A DNA stretch of 64,000 nucleotides from Deltaproteobacteria bacterium (GCA_024276935.1 JAJRWH010000005.1:45593-109592); one strand, 5' to 3'. Counted from the stretch's first letter, positions 29,156 through 40,606 are shown. Made by a program: numbers and translations. The notes: a model not told the origin generated them from the letters alone.

Positions 29156-30148
29156 TTACATAGACCAGCGGATCATCGTAGAGCCCCAGGTGAATCCACC
29201 GCCAAAAGCCGACAGGAGAACCAGATCACCCTTTTTCAACAGTCCTCCACGGTAGGCTTCATCCATCGCGACAGGAATGGTGGCACCAGAGGTATTTCCA
29301 TATTTGTGCACATTGATATAGACCTGCTCATCCTTCAGCTTTACGCGTTTGGCAGTCGCTTCAAGGATCCGTTTGTTCGCCTGATGGGGAATAAACAAAG
29401 AAACATCATCGGCATTCAAATTATTGGCCTGCAGGGCTTCCAGCGAAACACTGGTTAAAGAACGAACCGCAACTTTGAAAACTTCATTGCCTTCCATTTT
29501 CAGGTAGGGCAAGCGGTCTTCAAGGGTTTCAGCATTGGGCATATGACGGGTGCCAAAGCCTGGCTGGTACAACAAATCAAGGTAACTGCCGTCTGAATGC
29601 ATGTGCGAAGACAGGATGCCATCTTCATCACCTTCTTCGCCGGCTTCAAGGATTACGGCTCCGGCACCATCACCAAAAAGGACACAGGTATTTCGATCTT
29701 GCCAGTCGATAATCCGACTGAGAGTTTCAGCCCCCAGGACCAGAGCTTTTTTGCCCCGACCACTCTGAATAAAATCACTGGCACAACTCAGGGCGTAGAC
29801 AAACCCGCTGCAGGCCGCAGACAGATCGTAGGCGTAGGCATTATCCGCCCCCAGATTTTTCTGGACGATACAGGCCGTTGCCGGCCAGGGATAATCACCC
29901 GTGATTGTGCCCAGCACGATCAGATCGATCTCACTGGCGGCAACCCCTGCCATCTCCAGGGCACGTTCCGCCGCCCGGGTCGCCAGATCAGAGGTATACT
30001 CACCTTCGGCGGCAATACGCCGTTCCTCGATTCCGGTACGGGCAACAATCCAGTCATTCGAGGTATCGACCATTTTTTCAATGTCGAAATTGGTCAGTAT
30101 TTTTTCCGGCATATACGAACCGGTACCGGTAATACGTGCTCTGATCAC
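29156..30148 (-). CDS. fabH: Beta-ketoacyl-ACP synthase III
   Basis: RARITGTGSYMPEKILTNFDIEKMVDTSNDWIVARTGIEERRI; active site DLSAACSGFVYAL. Probable GTG start at 30148. Confidence 0.95.
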   Translation of the reverse strand: MIRARITGTGSYMPEKILTNFDIEKMVDTSNDWIVARTGIEERRIAAEGEYTSDLATRAAERALEMAGVAASEIDLIVLGTITGDYPWPATACIVQKNLGADNAYAYDLSAACSGFVYALSCASDFIQSGRGKKALVLGAETLSRIIDWQDRNTCVLFGDGAGAVILEAGEEGDEDGILSSHMHSDGSYLDLLYQPGFGTRHMPNAETLEDRLPYLKMEGNEVFKVAVRSLTSVSLEALQANNLNADDVSLFIPHQANKRILEATAKRVKLKDEQVYINVHKYGNTSGATIPVAMDEAYRGGLLKKGDLVLLSAFGGGFTWGSTMIRWSM

Positions 30149-30204
30149 AGCAACTCTCCTTGGGATCCGTTCAACTGGTCGATCCGGCATCTTTTGTGGG
30201 CTGT

Positions 30205-31191
30205 TCAGATGGAGTGGGCCAGTTTTTCCTCTATCCGAATACTGGCAAATTCCTGTGCCTGGCGAATGGCAATCGCAATCGCCAAGGGCGAAGCCTTGCC
30301 ATGACAAACAACGCCGGTTCCGGCCAGACCAAGAAGTGGTGCGCCACCATATTCGCTAGGGTCAACTTTCTTTTTGAATGCCCGAAATGAACTACGACTA
30401 AGGAGAGCACCCAATTTAGACAGAAACCGTCCTTCTATTTCGGTGCGCAGCATGCTGGTCATTGCAACCGCCAGCCCTTCCGAAACCTTTAGCAGGACGT
30501 TTCCGACGAAACCGTCACAGACAACAACATCCACCGAGCCGTTGTACACGTCCCCACCCTCGACGTTGCCGACGTAATTGATTTGAGTGTCGATTAACAA
30601 ACGATGGGCTTCACGCGTCAGTTCAGTGCCTTTTTTGTCTTCCTCGCCGTTGGAAAGCAAACCGACCCGCGGCGACTCAATTCCGGCGACATGCTGCATA
30701 TACAGACTGCCCATAATCGCAAATTGCTGAAGATTCAAAGGCTTGCAGTCGACATTGGCTCCCATGTCGAGAACCAGAGTCATCCCGGATATATTGGGCA
30801 GCAAAGTACCAATCGCCGGGCGATCAATCCCCTTGACCCGTTTGAGAACAAACATTCCGGCGGCCATGGTCGCACCCGAATTGCCAGTACTGACAACTGC
30901 CTGAGCCACGCCCTTTTTCACCAGGTCAAACGCAACCCGAATTGATGAATCTTTCTTTTTGCGCACAACATCAGAGGCGGAATCTTCCATCCCGACAACC
31001 TGACTGGCGTGATGGACTGAAATCTGAAGATTTGCGGTCTGATGTTTGGCCAACTCGGCATTCAACAAGATTTCGTCACCAACCAGGATGACTTCGCATC
31101 CCCAGCGTTGGCAGGCAGAAACAACTCCGGCAACTTCGGATACCGGAGCAAAGTCCCCCCCCATCGCATCGACTGCTATCTTGATAGACAT
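30205..31191 (-). CDS. plsX: Phosphate acyltransferase PlsX
   Basis: [48 protein letters not shown]. Confidence 0.96.
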   Translation of the reverse strand: MSIKIAVDAMGGDFAPVSEVAGVVSACQRWGCEVILVGDEILLNAELAKHQTANLQISVHHASQVVGMEDSASDVVRKKKDSSIRVAFDLVKKGVAQAVVSTGNSGATMAAGMFVLKRVKGIDRPAIGTLLPNISGMTLVLDMGANVDCKPLNLQQFAIMGSLYMQHVAGIESPRVGLLSNGEEDKKGTELTREAHRLLIDTQINYVGNVEGGDVYNGSVDVVVCDGFVGNVLLKVSEGLAVAMTSMLRTEIEGRFLSKLGALLSRSSFRAFKKKVDPSEYGGAPLLGLAGTGVVCHGKASPLAIAIAIRQAQEFASIRIEEKLAHSI

Positions 31192-31212
31192 ATTTTTCTG
31201 GCAGCCGAAACG

Positions 31213-31395
31213 TTAGATACTATCGTCGCTGATGATTTCTTTTCCTTTGTATGTCCCGCAGTTGGCGCAGACACGATGCGGCAGCTTGGGCTCCTGACAC
31301 TGAGGACAGGTCGAGATCCCCGGAGCAGAGATAGAATCATGAGAACGACGCATGTTTTTCTTCGATTTTGATGTTTTCTTCTTTGGTACAGCCAT
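31213..31395 (-). CDS. rpmF: 50S ribosomal protein L32
   Basis: [54 protein letters not shown]. Confidence 0.97.
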   Translation of the reverse strand: MAVPKKKTSKSKKNMRRSHDSISAPGISTCPQCQEPKLPHRVCANCGTYKGKEIISDDSI

Positions 31396-31489
31396 CTTCT
31401 TGATGTCTCCTTGCAAACGACCGCAACGACGGTCATGGTTTTAATAAGGTGTTGTCAGCTATTCTTACGTTGCAACCCTGAGGGTTCGG

Positions 31490-32074
31490 CTATTTTCCCT
31501 GACCGTCAAGATTTAAAGATTTAAGTTTTCCGAAACGGTTGTTAAATGGCTTCGGCTCACAATCGCAAGTGGCAAGATTCAAATCGGTTCCACAGTGCGG
31601 GCATAATCCGGCGCAATCTCTGGCACAAACAGGACGCAGAGGCAGTCCCATCAGAACCTGTTCCTGCAGAATCTGTTTCAGATCAATCTCACCGTCGCAG
31701 ATCTGCACCTGGCTGATCTGCTCCTCATCCAGCTCCAGGTCATCACCGGCAAGGGCCTCGTCCGCGTCGACCAACGTCAGAACCAGATTGAAATCTTCTT
31801 CCAAACGATCCTGATATGTCTTGAGACAGCGACCACACCGCAAAGAAAGCTGCCCGGTTACAGCACCGTCGAGCATAAGTTTACGCGCAGCACGTGACAG
31901 ACGATAAGCGACCCGAACATCATCGCTGAAGGTGATCATGCTATCGGCCTGATTTGCGGCCAGGCAATCATTCAGTTGACCAGCAGCCAGCAGGGTCTTA
32001 TACGCAGCACCGACATCTGTAATTTTTTTAACGGCTAATCGCACCAGCTCTTCAACCCCAGGACAAAGCGACAC
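31490..32074 (-). CDS. DUF177 / YceD family protein
   Basis: Cys-rich C-terminus RPVCARDCAGLCPHCGTDLNLATCDCE upstream of rpmF, a conserved position for DUF177. Confidence 0.85.
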   Translation of the reverse strand: MSLCPGVEELVRLAVKKITDVGAAYKTLLAAGQLNDCLAANQADSMITFSDDVRVAYRLSRAARKLMLDGAVTGQLSLRCGRCLKTYQDRLEEDFNLVLTLVDADEALAGDDLELDEEQISQVQICDGEIDLKQILQEQVLMGLPLRPVCARDCAGLCPHCGTDLNLATCDCEPKPFNNRFGKLKSLNLDGQGK

Positions 32075-32274
32075 ACTATAGAACAGAACCGAATTATGTC
32101 AAGGGAAATCCGGCAAAAACGGGCGCATCTAGATAGCCCATCAAGCACTGATTTGCAAGGTTTTTTTTCGATTCTCTGTCAGGTTCAAACGTGCCAGTAT
32201 AGAATATCAGGCAAGAGACATGATCTGGCAAGCCACCTGCTTTGGAGAGAAAAACTTCAGGAAAAGCACCCACT

Positions 32275-32958
32275 ATGACAACGAACGAAATTGAACAGCT
32301 ATCGCGATTGATCACAACCATGCGTCACCTGCGCTCTCCGCAAGGATGCCCCTGGGACCGGCAACAGACGTTAGAAAGCCTGCGCCCCTTCATCCTTGAA
32401 GAGGCCTACGAACTGGTCGATGCGATCGATTCGGGTAATGAAGATGAAATCCTGGATGAACTGGGCGATCTTCTGCTCCAGGTTGTTTTTCAGGCCCAGA
32501 TATTCTCGGAAACAGGAAAATCCAACCTGGGAGATATTGCCCAAAGAATTGACGACAAACTTCGCCGCCGTCATCCACAGATCTTCGCTACAACTGACGC
32601 CGAAAACCCGCACCAAAGCTGGGAGCAGATAAAAATCGCCGAACGTCAGAAAAAAGGTCAACCAACAGATTTGCAATCCCGCCTTGCGAGCAATCTTCCT
32701 GCACTGAAACTTGCAGACAAGGTTTGTCGACATCTCGGCAAAAATGCTCAAGGAGCAGAAAACCTACCCGCGGAAAATGACCACAGCAGAAAGATCTCGC
32801 CGGAGACCAGACTGGGAGCTGCGATTTTTGAACTTGTCAGACAGGCCCAACAAAATGGAATCGACAGTGAACTGGCCCTGCGAAAATATGCCCTGAAACA
32901 ACTCGATTCTGCTCCTGATCAGGATAATGAAAATGTTGACCCTGAGAGTCGTAAATAA
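32275..32958 (+). CDS. mazG: Nucleoside triphosphate pyrophosphohydrolase MazG
   Basis: LITTMRHLRSPQGCPWDRQQTLESLRPFILEEAYELVDAIDSG..DEILDELGDLLLQVVFQAQI. Confidence 0.94.
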   Translation: MTTNEIEQLSRLITTMRHLRSPQGCPWDRQQTLESLRPFILEEAYELVDAIDSGNEDEILDELGDLLLQVVFQAQIFSETGKSNLGDIAQRIDDKLRRRHPQIFATTDAENPHQSWEQIKIAERQKKGQPTDLQSRLASNLPALKLADKVCRHLGKNAQGAENLPAENDHSRKISPETRLGAAIFELVRQAQQNGIDSELALRKYALKQLDSAPDQDNENVDPESRK

Positions 32959-33214
32959 TGCAATAATCGTAAAAATGCCGATCTTTCAAGGGGGTTTCCC
33001 GTTTTTCAACACCAACTGTGTAAAACCTGTTGGCAGAACTGTGAACATTCTCCACAATATGAGGCAACTCGGCGGCCTCAGCACACTGCACATTTTTTAG
33101 GCACTTTTTTTGTTCTTTATTTTCAGGTAGTTAGGGCTCAATATTGGATAGGGAATGATTTACCAGATACCACCTTGGTACGGTTTAATCTTTAATGAAG
33201 ATAGAGGATTTATC

Positions 33215-33607
33215 ATGTTTATAAAACTGCTGGCAGTCTTTATTCTGGTCCCCATTGTGGAAATATACGTCCTGCTTTCAGTCGGCAATCTCATCGGCCT
33301 GATTCCGACAATTCTGCTGGTTCTTGCAACCGGAATTGCCGGGGCCTATCTGGCCAGAACTCAGGGGATGGCCCTGTTGGCAAAAATTCAACAGGAGATT
33401 GCTGCAGGGAGAGTCCCGACCGAAGAGTTGCTTGATGGGGCAATGGTTCTGGCAGGCGGTCTTTTGTTACTGACCCCGGGATTTTGTACTGACTTGACCG
33501 GTTTTTTACTGCTGGCACCTTTTAGCCGAGTCATCCTCAAAAACTGGCTGAAGATTATCCTCGAACGAATGGCCGCAAATGGACAGATGCGGATTTATCG
33601 CCGCTGA
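33215..33607 (+). CDS. fxsA: FxsA family membrane protein
   Basis: MFIKLLAVFILVPIVEIYVLLSVGNLIGLIPTILLVLATGIAGAYLARTQG...LLLLTPGFCTDLTGFLLL. Confidence 0.88.
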   Translation: MFIKLLAVFILVPIVEIYVLLSVGNLIGLIPTILLVLATGIAGAYLARTQGMALLAKIQQEIAAGRVPTEELLDGAMVLAGGLLLLTPGFCTDLTGFLLLAPFSRVILKNWLKIILERMAANGQMRIYRR

Positions 33608-33647
33608 CGACATGTCCCAGGAAAAGCTGGTCCCTGCCCCCGAGGCA

Positions 33648-35228
33648 TCATTCAGATCCGGCACCGGCTGACTTGCGACGTAACAATTGCCACCCCCGGG
33701 TCACTTCATCAACCTTGAACAGATGACAAAGAAAAAGAAAAACCAGACCACCGCTCAGTACAGCCAGAAGCAGACAACCTGCTTTTTTCAACGTCACCTC
33801 GGGTTGACTCCAGTCACTGAGACCCAACAAGGGGATCACCACCAGAACCATACCGAGAGTCGCCGGAACAACACCGCGTAAGGGACGAATCAGAGAATTC
33901 AGCACATAGGGACCGATTCGGCGACGAAGGAGAACGATCAGGCAGAGCGCATTGAATGCGGATGCCAGGGTCAGGGCCAGGGCCAGACCAAGATACTGGA
34001 GAGGCCCCATCAAAAGAAGACCCAGGCCTGCATTGACAATCAGGGTTCCAAAAGAGACCAGAACCGGCGTACGCGTATCTTTCAAGGCATAAAAGGTCTG
34101 GGCTGCCACACGACTGAGGCCAACAAACAATAATCCGGGGGCATAATAGATCAGGGCCATAGACGTTGCATCGAGTGCCCTGGGGCCAAACTCTCCCCCC
34201 ATAAAAAACAGGTTGTAGATTGGCCGGGCACTGATCATCAAACCGAGTATGGCCGGCAGGGTAAAAACGACCATCAGGGCAAAAGCAAACTGTAAAGAAT
34301 CCTTGAATGCCTCATCGTCACCATCGGCAGCATGACGACTCATCAAAGGCAAAACCGCCTGGGCAAGTGACACAATGAAGATCCCCTGGGGAAACTCGAA
34401 AAGACGCTGCCCGTAATAGAGATAAGACACACTTCCCTGGGGTAAAAATGACGCCAGAAGACGGGTCACAATCACATTGATCTGATAAATAGCAACTCCG
34501 GCAAGACCGGGAAGCATCAGCCGTGCAATGCGACGAACAGCGGCATCACCTGCAAAGCTGAAATCGGGTCGCAGGCGGATCCGGTAACGCAATAAAACCG
34601 GATACTGCAAGAGAAGCTGGGCGATTCCACCAAGCAGAACCCCGGTCGCAAGACCGTAAATCGGTTGGGCAAAAAAACGCCCCAGCAATAAAGCCCCGAG
34701 GATCATCCCGACGTTCAGCAATAAAGGCGATAAGGAGGGCAGAAAAAAGTGCCCTTTTACATTCAGAATCCCGGTCAGCAGGGCGAGCAAACTGACCAGC
34801 CCAACATAAGGAAACATCCATTCTGTTAAACGGGTGGTCAGTTCAAGCTTTCCCGCGACATCACCAAAGCCATAACCAACCCCACGGACAATCCAGGGCG
34901 AAAGAGCAATCCCGACAATCACCACAAGGGTCATCACCAACGTCAGCAGGGTGACGCAACGATTGGCAAGCCGGCGGGCGTCTTCTTCTCCGCAGGTTGA
35001 AGAAATTTCGGTATAGACCGGCACAAAAGCAGCGGTCAAAGCCCCTTCACCAAAAAAACGGCGCAGCAGATTCGGAATGGTAAAGGCCATAAAAAATGAA
35101 TCGCTGACAAATCCGGCGCCAAAGATTCTTGCCACAACGATATCGCGGACAAGTCCACCAATCCGGCTTAAAAAAGTTGCTGCCGCCATAACCAGTGTGG
35201 CAGCACTTATTTTTTTGCGATGACTCAT
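33648..35228 (-). CDS. murJ: Lipid II flippase MurJ (MviN)
   Basis: 526 aa polytopic; FLSRIGGLVRDIVVARIFGAGFVSDSFFMAFTIPNLLRRFFGEGALTAAFVPVY. Confidence 0.96.
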   Translation of the reverse strand: MSHRKKISAATLVMAAATFLSRIGGLVRDIVVARIFGAGFVSDSFFMAFTIPNLLRRFFGEGALTAAFVPVYTEISSTCGEEDARRLANRCVTLLTLVMTLVVIVGIALSPWIVRGVGYGFGDVAGKLELTTRLTEWMFPYVGLVSLLALLTGILNVKGHFFLPSLSPLLLNVGMILGALLLGRFFAQPIYGLATGVLLGGIAQLLLQYPVLLRYRIRLRPDFSFAGDAAVRRIARLMLPGLAGVAIYQINVIVTRLLASFLPQGSVSYLYYGQRLFEFPQGIFIVSLAQAVLPLMSRHAADGDDEAFKDSLQFAFALMVVFTLPAILGLMISARPIYNLFFMGGEFGPRALDATSMALIYYAPGLLFVGLSRVAAQTFYALKDTRTPVLVSFGTLIVNAGLGLLLMGPLQYLGLALALTLASAFNALCLIVLLRRRIGPYVLNSLIRPLRGVVPATLGMVLVVIPLLGLSDWSQPEVTLKKAGCLLLAVLSGGLVFLFLCHLFKVDEVTRGWQLLRRKSAGAGSE

Positions 35229-35326
35229 CTCAATATCTCAAAATTAAATAAAAATTAATCCCGACACAATGCAATCTAACTATCTGGAAATCTGTAAATT
35301 TTCTGATTTCATAAATGTTTTTTAAC

Positions 35327-35355
35327 TTGACCGAAACATTTTCTGATGGTATTTA
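35327..35355 (+). promoter_or_regulatory. Putative sigma70 promoter for rpsT
   Basis: TTGACC - 17 nt - TATTTA, about 55 bp upstream of the rpsT GTG start. Confidence 0.6.
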
Positions 35356-35410
35356 TCCGCTGCTTGATTCGACAGTGTGAACAAATTTCGTTTTAAAAAG
35401 GAGCATATAA

Positions 35411-35674
35411 GTGGCCAACCACAAATCAGCGGTAAAGCGCAACAAACAAAACAAAGTCCGTAACGCCCGTAACAACCACGTACGTTCAACAATGCGCAAC
35501 CTGGTTAAAAGTGTGCGTGAAGCTGTCACCGCAGGTGACAAGGACGCCGCAGCCCAGGCACTCAAACTTGCAATCCCCTGCATTGACAAAAGTGCGACCA
35601 AAGGGGTTATTCATAAAGCAACTGCAAGCCGCAAGATTGCGCGCCTGACAAAACTTGTCAATACCCTCGACTGA
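35411..35674 (+). CDS. rpsT: 30S ribosomal protein S20 (GTG start)
   Basis: [33 protein letters not shown]. Confidence 0.97.
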   Translation: MANHKSAVKRNKQNKVRNARNNHVRSTMRNLVKSVREAVTAGDKDAAAQALKLAIPCIDKSATKGVIHKATASRKIARLTKLVNTLD

Positions 35675-35687
35675 ATATACCCTGTAC

Positions 35688-35730
35688 TGACAATAAAAAA
35701 GGGCCTCGCTGAGGCCCTTTTTTATTGTCA
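35688..35730. terminator. Bidirectional intrinsic terminator, perfect 20-bp arms
   Basis: TGACAATAAAAAAGGGCCTC-GCT-GAGGCCCTTTTTTATTGTCA between convergent rpsT (+) and holA (-). Confidence 0.95.
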
Positions 35731-35734
35731 TATT

Positions 35735-36727
35735 TTAGCGTTTTGCCAATCTCAGCAGCAGGTTTTCCAGCACCACTTCGGCTTGCGACCCACTTGACTT
35801 CATGGCCAGATCGGCTTCAACAAACAGACCAAAGGCCCGTCTGAAATCTTTGCGGGAATAACGTCGGCCCTGAGAGATCAACTCACCCACGACAAAAGGT
35901 GGCACACCAACCCCCCTGGCAATCTCACTGGATGAACGTCCCTCTACCTGTAATTCACGTGCTTTCCAGAGTTGGCGATAATGGCGCGTCAACAAGGCCA
36001 GTATCTTCAATGGTGCTTCACCGTCGGCAACAAGGTGCCGCCCCAGAATCAGAGCCCTGGCAGCATCCTGCTGACCTACGGCATTGCCGATAGCAAAAAT
36101 ATTTTCGGCACGAATACTTGAAACCACCGCCTGAACATCAGCCACATCAATGAGACGGGGAGTTCCGGCATAAAGAGTCAGTTTTTCGAGCTCGGTCATC
36201 ACTTCAAGCAGGCTGCAGCCAACCCGGATCACAAAAAGAGCCAGGGCATCACCCGTTATACTGAATTCAAGGTCTTCCAGATGCTGCCGAATAAACGCGG
36301 GAATCTGCCGTTCGGACAGCGGTTTGAATTCGACAAGAGCATCGATTTTTTTGAGATTTTTAAAAAATTTGCGGCGGCTGTCTATCTTGTCACCGCTGAA
36401 AACAAGGCAGGTTTCCGCAACAGGCTGTTCGATACAGCCAGACAGGCTGTCAAGATCGGCCGCAGTAAGAGCCTGAGCATCCTTGATAACCACCAGACGT
36501 TTTTCGGCAAACACCGGTAAAGTCATAACCGCCTCAGTCACATCGGCGACTGAAATCCCCTTACCGTAGAAAATATGTCGGTTAAAATCTTCGTTACCAG
36601 GGGTGAGCACCGCCTTTTCTATTTGCAGCAATGCTTTTTGACGCAGGAAGGGTTCAGCCCCATACAGATAGAGCACAGGGGGCAAGGTTCGGGATTTTAT
36701 TGCTTTATGCAGAGCATCCGGGGTCAT
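35735..36727 (-). CDS. holA: DNA polymerase III delta subunit
   Basis: 330 aa; VLYLYGAEPFLRQKALLQIEKAVL; KILALLTRHYRQLWKARELQ; precedes rpsT as in many genomes. Confidence 0.92.
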   Translation of the reverse strand: MTPDALHKAIKSRTLPPVLYLYGAEPFLRQKALLQIEKAVLTPGNEDFNRHIFYGKGISVADVTEAVMTLPVFAEKRLVVIKDAQALTAADLDSLSGCIEQPVAETCLVFSGDKIDSRRKFFKNLKKIDALVEFKPLSERQIPAFIRQHLEDLEFSITGDALALFVIRVGCSLLEVMTELEKLTLYAGTPRLIDVADVQAVVSSIRAENIFAIGNAVGQQDAARALILGRHLVADGEAPLKILALLTRHYRQLWKARELQVEGRSSSEIARGVGVPPFVVGELISQGRRYSRKDFRRAFGLFVEADLAMKSSGSQAEVVLENLLLRLAKR

Positions 36728-36729
36728 CT

Positions 36730-37227
36730 TTAAAACCGGGAAACCAGACGAAAAATCAGGTCATCGGCAATATTCTTGACCATGGTTTCAAGCGCTGCGG
36801 CTTCCAGATCTTCCTGTTGATTTTTATCAACCGAAGCCGTATAGCTTTCCTGCCGCTCAAGATCCCCCTGCATGATCAACCTGCCATCACTGGCCGATTT
36901 CAAGGCAAAATGAACCTTTAAGCTGGCTTGAAATGAGCTGATCCGGTCATTTGAGTCGTAAGAAACCGGTTCAACGCTGTAGTGGCTGAAACTGGTCTGT
37001 AAAACGGCGTCAGCCTGCGCAGCCGACTCAACCAGCTCGACCCTCTTCTGCCGGGCCAATACCGCCGTCAGGGGGCCTGAAAGCAGATTTTCCAGCAGGG
37101 GTTCGGTCGTACTGTTCACAGCCATGGGCAAGTACAATCGCTCGATCCCGTTTGGCAGTTGACCTTCAGCAAACTGATAGCCACAACCTGTCAGGATCAG
37201 CAAAAGTAAAAGTGCCGCCGTTCTCAT
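36730..37227 (-). CDS. lptE: LPS assembly lipoprotein LptE-like
   Basis: Lipobox [31 protein letters not shown]; between leuS and holA. Confidence 0.85.
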   Translation of the reverse strand: MRTAALLLLLILTGCGYQFAEGQLPNGIERLYLPMAVNSTTEPLLENLLSGPLTAVLARQKRVELVESAAQADAVLQTSFSHYSVEPVSYDSNDRISSFQASLKVHFALKSASDGRLIMQGDLERQESYTASVDKNQQEDLEAAALETMVKNIADDLIFRLVSRF

Positions 37228-39782
37228 CCGCTCACCACGACATTTATCAGCCGTCCGGGCACACAGATTATCTTGCGAACCTGTTTGCCCTCAACAAATC
37301 GGGCAACATTCGGTTCGGCCAGAGCGGCCTGCTCAAGCAGGGTGTTGTCCGAGTCTGCAGCAACCTTGATCTTGCCGCGAACCTTACCATTGACCTGGAC
37401 AACAAGTTCGACCTCTGAAGTCACAAGAGCCTCGGCATCCCAAACGGGCCAGCCCTGCGCTTCGATCCCTCCTTCATATCCCAGACGCTGCCACAACTCT
37501 TCACAGATATGCGGAACAAAGGGTGACAGCAGCCGGACAACTGACTCGATGGCTTCACGCAATACCGCAGGGTTCTCTTTATTGCGATCACAGCCGTAAA
37601 TCGCGTTGACCAGCTCCATCACAGAGGCAATAGCCGTATTGAAGTGAAAGCGACCATCAACATCTTCGGTCACCTTTTTAATCGTTTGATGCGTTTTACG
37701 CCGCAATTCTGACGAGATATCTTTCAGGCTGTCCTGATTTTGGCCCTTGCCGATCAGCTCAAGGTTATCGTGAACAGCCCGCCAGATCCGGCCAAGAAAA
37801 CGATAACAACCTTCTACACCCTGTTCATTCCACTCAAGATCCTTTTCGGGGGGAGCAGCAAAAAGAGAGAACAGACGTGCGGTATCGGCTCCGTATTTGG
37901 CAATCAGCTGGTTGGGGTCAACAACATTTTTTTTCGACTTGCTCATTTTTTCGGTACGGCCCAGAGCAACAGATTGACCACAACGGGTACACTTGCCATC
38001 TTCTACCTGTTCCGGATACAGCCAGCCATGCTCGTCACAACGCTGGGTCTCTTTGCAGACCATCCCCTGAGTCAGCAGGTTGGTAAAGGGCTCACTGACA
38101 TCAACCAGGCCAAGGTCACGTAATACCTTGGTGAAGAATCGGGCATAGAGCAGGTGCATGACCGCATGCTCAATACCCCCGATATACTGATCAACAGACA
38201 GCCAGTAGTTTGCTTCCTGACTATCGAGAGGAGCCTCGGCATATTGTGGACAGGCATAACGCGCAAAATACCAGGAGCTTTCTACAAAAGTATCGAAGGT
38301 ATCACTCTCGCGACGGGCGGGAGCTCCGCAAGTCGGACAGTCAACGGTTAAAAAATCCTGATGCCTGGCCAGCGGGCTGCCCCCCTCACCAGTAATTTCG
38401 ACATCCATCGGCAACTGAACCGGTAAATCCTTCTCGGGAACCGGTACCGTTCCGCAGTGCTGACAATAGATAACCGGGATGGGAGTTCCCCAGTAACGTT
38501 GACGTGAGACCCCCCAGTCACGCAGACGATAGTTGACCGTCAATCGGCCCTGTCCGCGTTCATCGAGGAAACTGGCGATTTTTTCTTTGGCCTCCTCGTT
38601 GGGCACACCATCAAATTGGCCTGAATTCACCAGCAGACCTGCCCCGGTCATGGCTTCTTCGAGGGTATCAGCAGTCAAAGAGTCGCCTTCTGGCTGAATG
38701 ACCACCTTGACAGGCAAGTGATACTTGCGGGCAAATTCAAAATCACGTTGATCATGCGCCGGAACCGCCATAACGGCACCCGTTCCGTAATCCATCAAAA
38801 CAAAATTGGCTAAAAATATCGGAAGTTCTTCCCCGTTGAGCGGGTTGATACAGTAGCTTCCGGTAAAGACCCCCTTCTTTTCCAGCTCACCACTGGTCCG
38901 ATCAATTTTGTCCTGACGGGACACCTCATCAATGAAGGCCTCAACCTCGGTGCGCTGATCATCGGTGACCAGAGTCTTCACCAGGGGATGCTCCGGAGCA
39001 AGGCTCATGAAGGTTGCTCCGCACAGGGTATCTGGACGGGTGGTAAAAACCTTGACCTTGCCTTCGGTTCCCTTGACTGCAAATTCAATTTCACAGCCGT
39101 AACTTTTGCCGATCCAGTTACGCTGCATGGCCAGTACCTTCTCAGGCCAGCCTTTCAGGTTCCAGGTTTCATCAAGCAGCTCATCTGCGTACTTGGTAAT
39201 CCGGAAAAACCACTGATCCAGTTCTTTCTGTACCACCTGATTGTGACAACGCCAGCAACAACCATCCTCAACCTGCTCATTGGCAAGGACTGTTTGACAA
39301 TCCTCGCACCAGTTGACATGAGAGGTTTTCTTGTACGCGAGTCCCTGCTCGTACATCTTCAGAAAGATGAGTTGTTCCCAGCGGTAATAGTCAAGATCGC
39401 AGGTCGCAAATTCACGTGACCAGTCGTAGCTCAGCCCGATTCTTTTAAGCTGGACCCGCATGCTGTCAATATTTTCATAGGTCCACTTCCCCGGATGCGT
39501 GCCATGTTCAATCGCGGCATTTTCAGCTGGCATGCCAAAGGCATCCCAACCCATCGGGTGCAGAACATTGAAACCCTGCAAACGCTTGAAACGAGCAACA
39601 ACGTCACCAATTGCGTAGTTCCGGACATGCCCCATGTGGATGCGACCTGAAGGATAGGGAAACATCTCAAGAAGATAATATTTCTGTTTCTCTGTCTGGG
39701 TATCCGCTTTGAAGGACTGGTTCTGAGCCCAGAATTTCTGCCATTTTGCTTCAACATTTTCAGGGATATACTGATTTTCCAT
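37224..39782 (-). CDS. leuS: Leucyl-tRNA synthetase
   Basis: 852 aa; [43 protein letters not shown]. Confidence 0.98.
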   Translation of the reverse strand: MENQYIPENVEAKWQKFWAQNQSFKADTQTEKQKYYLLEMFPYPSGRIHMGHVRNYAIGDVVARFKRLQGFNVLHPMGWDAFGMPAENAAIEHGTHPGKWTYENIDSMRVQLKRIGLSYDWSREFATCDLDYYRWEQLIFLKMYEQGLAYKKTSHVNWCEDCQTVLANEQVEDGCCWRCHNQVVQKELDQWFFRITKYADELLDETWNLKGWPEKVLAMQRNWIGKSYGCEIEFAVKGTEGKVKVFTTRPDTLCGATFMSLAPEHPLVKTLVTDDQRTEVEAFIDEVSRQDKIDRTSGELEKKGVFTGSYCINPLNGEELPIFLANFVLMDYGTGAVMAVPAHDQRDFEFARKYHLPVKVVIQPEGDSLTADTLEEAMTGAGLLVNSGQFDGVPNEEAKEKIASFLDERGQGRLTVNYRLRDWGVSRQRYWGTPIPVIYCQHCGTVPVPEKDLPVQLPMDVEITGEGGSPLARHQDFLTVDCPTCGAPARRESDTFDTFVESSWYFARYACPQYAEAPLDSQEANYWLSVDQYIGGIEHAVMHLLYARFFTKVLRDLGLVDVSEPFTNLLTQGMVCKETQRCDEHGWLYPEQVEDGKCTRCGQSVALGRTEKMSKSKKNVVDPNQLIAKYGADTARLFSLFAAPPEKDLEWNEQGVEGCYRFLGRIWRAVHDNLELIGKGQNQDSLKDISSELRRKTHQTIKKVTEDVDGRFHFNTAIASVMELVNAIYGCDRNKENPAVLREAIESVVRLLSPFVPHICEELWQRLGYEGGIEAQGWPVWDAEALVTSEVELVVQVNGKVRGKIKVAADSDNTLLEQAALAEPNVARFVEGKQVRKIICVPGRLINVVVSG

Positions 39783-39912
39783 TGGTCCTCCGCGACGGCA
39801 AGCGTCCGGCGCTAAATATGTTCGGCAGAGACACGAAAACCGGCACAGGCCGGCATCATGTCAAACCCCCGAAAAAGATCGGGGCCAAAATCAACAAAAG
39901 AAACTCTTGGAT

Positions 39913-40131
39913 TTATTTGGCGCGGTAAGTGATTCGTCCACGTGTCAAATCATAGGGAGACAGTTCGACAGTCACCCGGTCTCCCGGCAGGATACGAATG
40001 TAGTATTTACGCATTTTACCCGAAATATGGGCCAGGACCATATGATCGTTGTCGAGTTTCACCCTAAACATCGCGTTTGGCAGAGGCTCGACAACCTCAC
40101 CTTCAACCTCAATTGCTTCTTCTTTAGCCAA
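39913..40131 (-). CDS. infA: Translation initiation factor IF-1 (TTG start)
   Basis: [71 protein letters not shown]; start codon TTG behind AGGAGG. Confidence 0.96.
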   Translation of the reverse strand: MAKEEAIEVEGEVVEPLPNAMFRVKLDNDHMVLAHISGKMRKYYIRILPGDRVTVELSPYDLTRGRITYRAK

Positions 40132-40231
40132 GGGTTCCTCCTGAATGAGCGACAGCCACAGGCGGCTGTCTTTATCACGGTTTTGAGCGTCTTATGGCAC
40201 GATCTTAAAAACCTGTCAAGGTCAAGACCGT

Positions 40232-40606
40232 TCAAACTCCCAGCATTTTTTTGGCAACTTCCAGAATTCGCGCAGTCTGAATCGGTTTGGTTATATATTC
40301 ATTGGCACCGAGGGCCAACGCACGATCCCGATCTTCAATGGCTCCTTCGGTCGTAATGACCACCACCGGGACGTCTTTATACTGCGGATCGTTGCGAATC
40401 AAACTGACCAGCTTCAGACCATCCATAATCGGCATATTGATATCAGTAACAACCAGATCAAATTTATGTGCCGAGAGTTTTTTCAATCCACCGACACCAT
40501 CACCGGCTTCTTCAATCTGGAGATTACGAATGCGCTTGAGTGCGAACACAATCAACTGACGCATCGTCGGTGAATCTTCAACGACCAAAACCCTGTACTC
40601 AGACAT
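40232..40606 (-). CDS. CheY-like single-domain response regulator
   Basis: VLVVEDSPTMRQLIVFALKR; DLVVTDINMPIMDGLKL; ANEYITKPIQ. Confidence 0.93.
   Translation of the reverse strand: MSEYRVLVVEDSPTMRQLIVFALKRIRNLQIEEAGDGVGGLKKLSAHKFDLVVTDINMPIMDGLKLVSLIRNDPQYKDVPVVVITTEGAIEDRDRALALGANEYITKPIQTARILEVAKKMLGV

Noticed and set aside
29597-30304. 235-aa plus-strand ORF opposite fabH
   Set aside because: Antisense shadow of a conserved gene; no recognisable domain.
39783-39912. T-box or amino-acid leader for leuS
   Set aside because: GC-rich hairpins are present but no T-box (AGGGTGGNACCGCG-like) sequence was seen; one hairpin is more simply the infA terminator.
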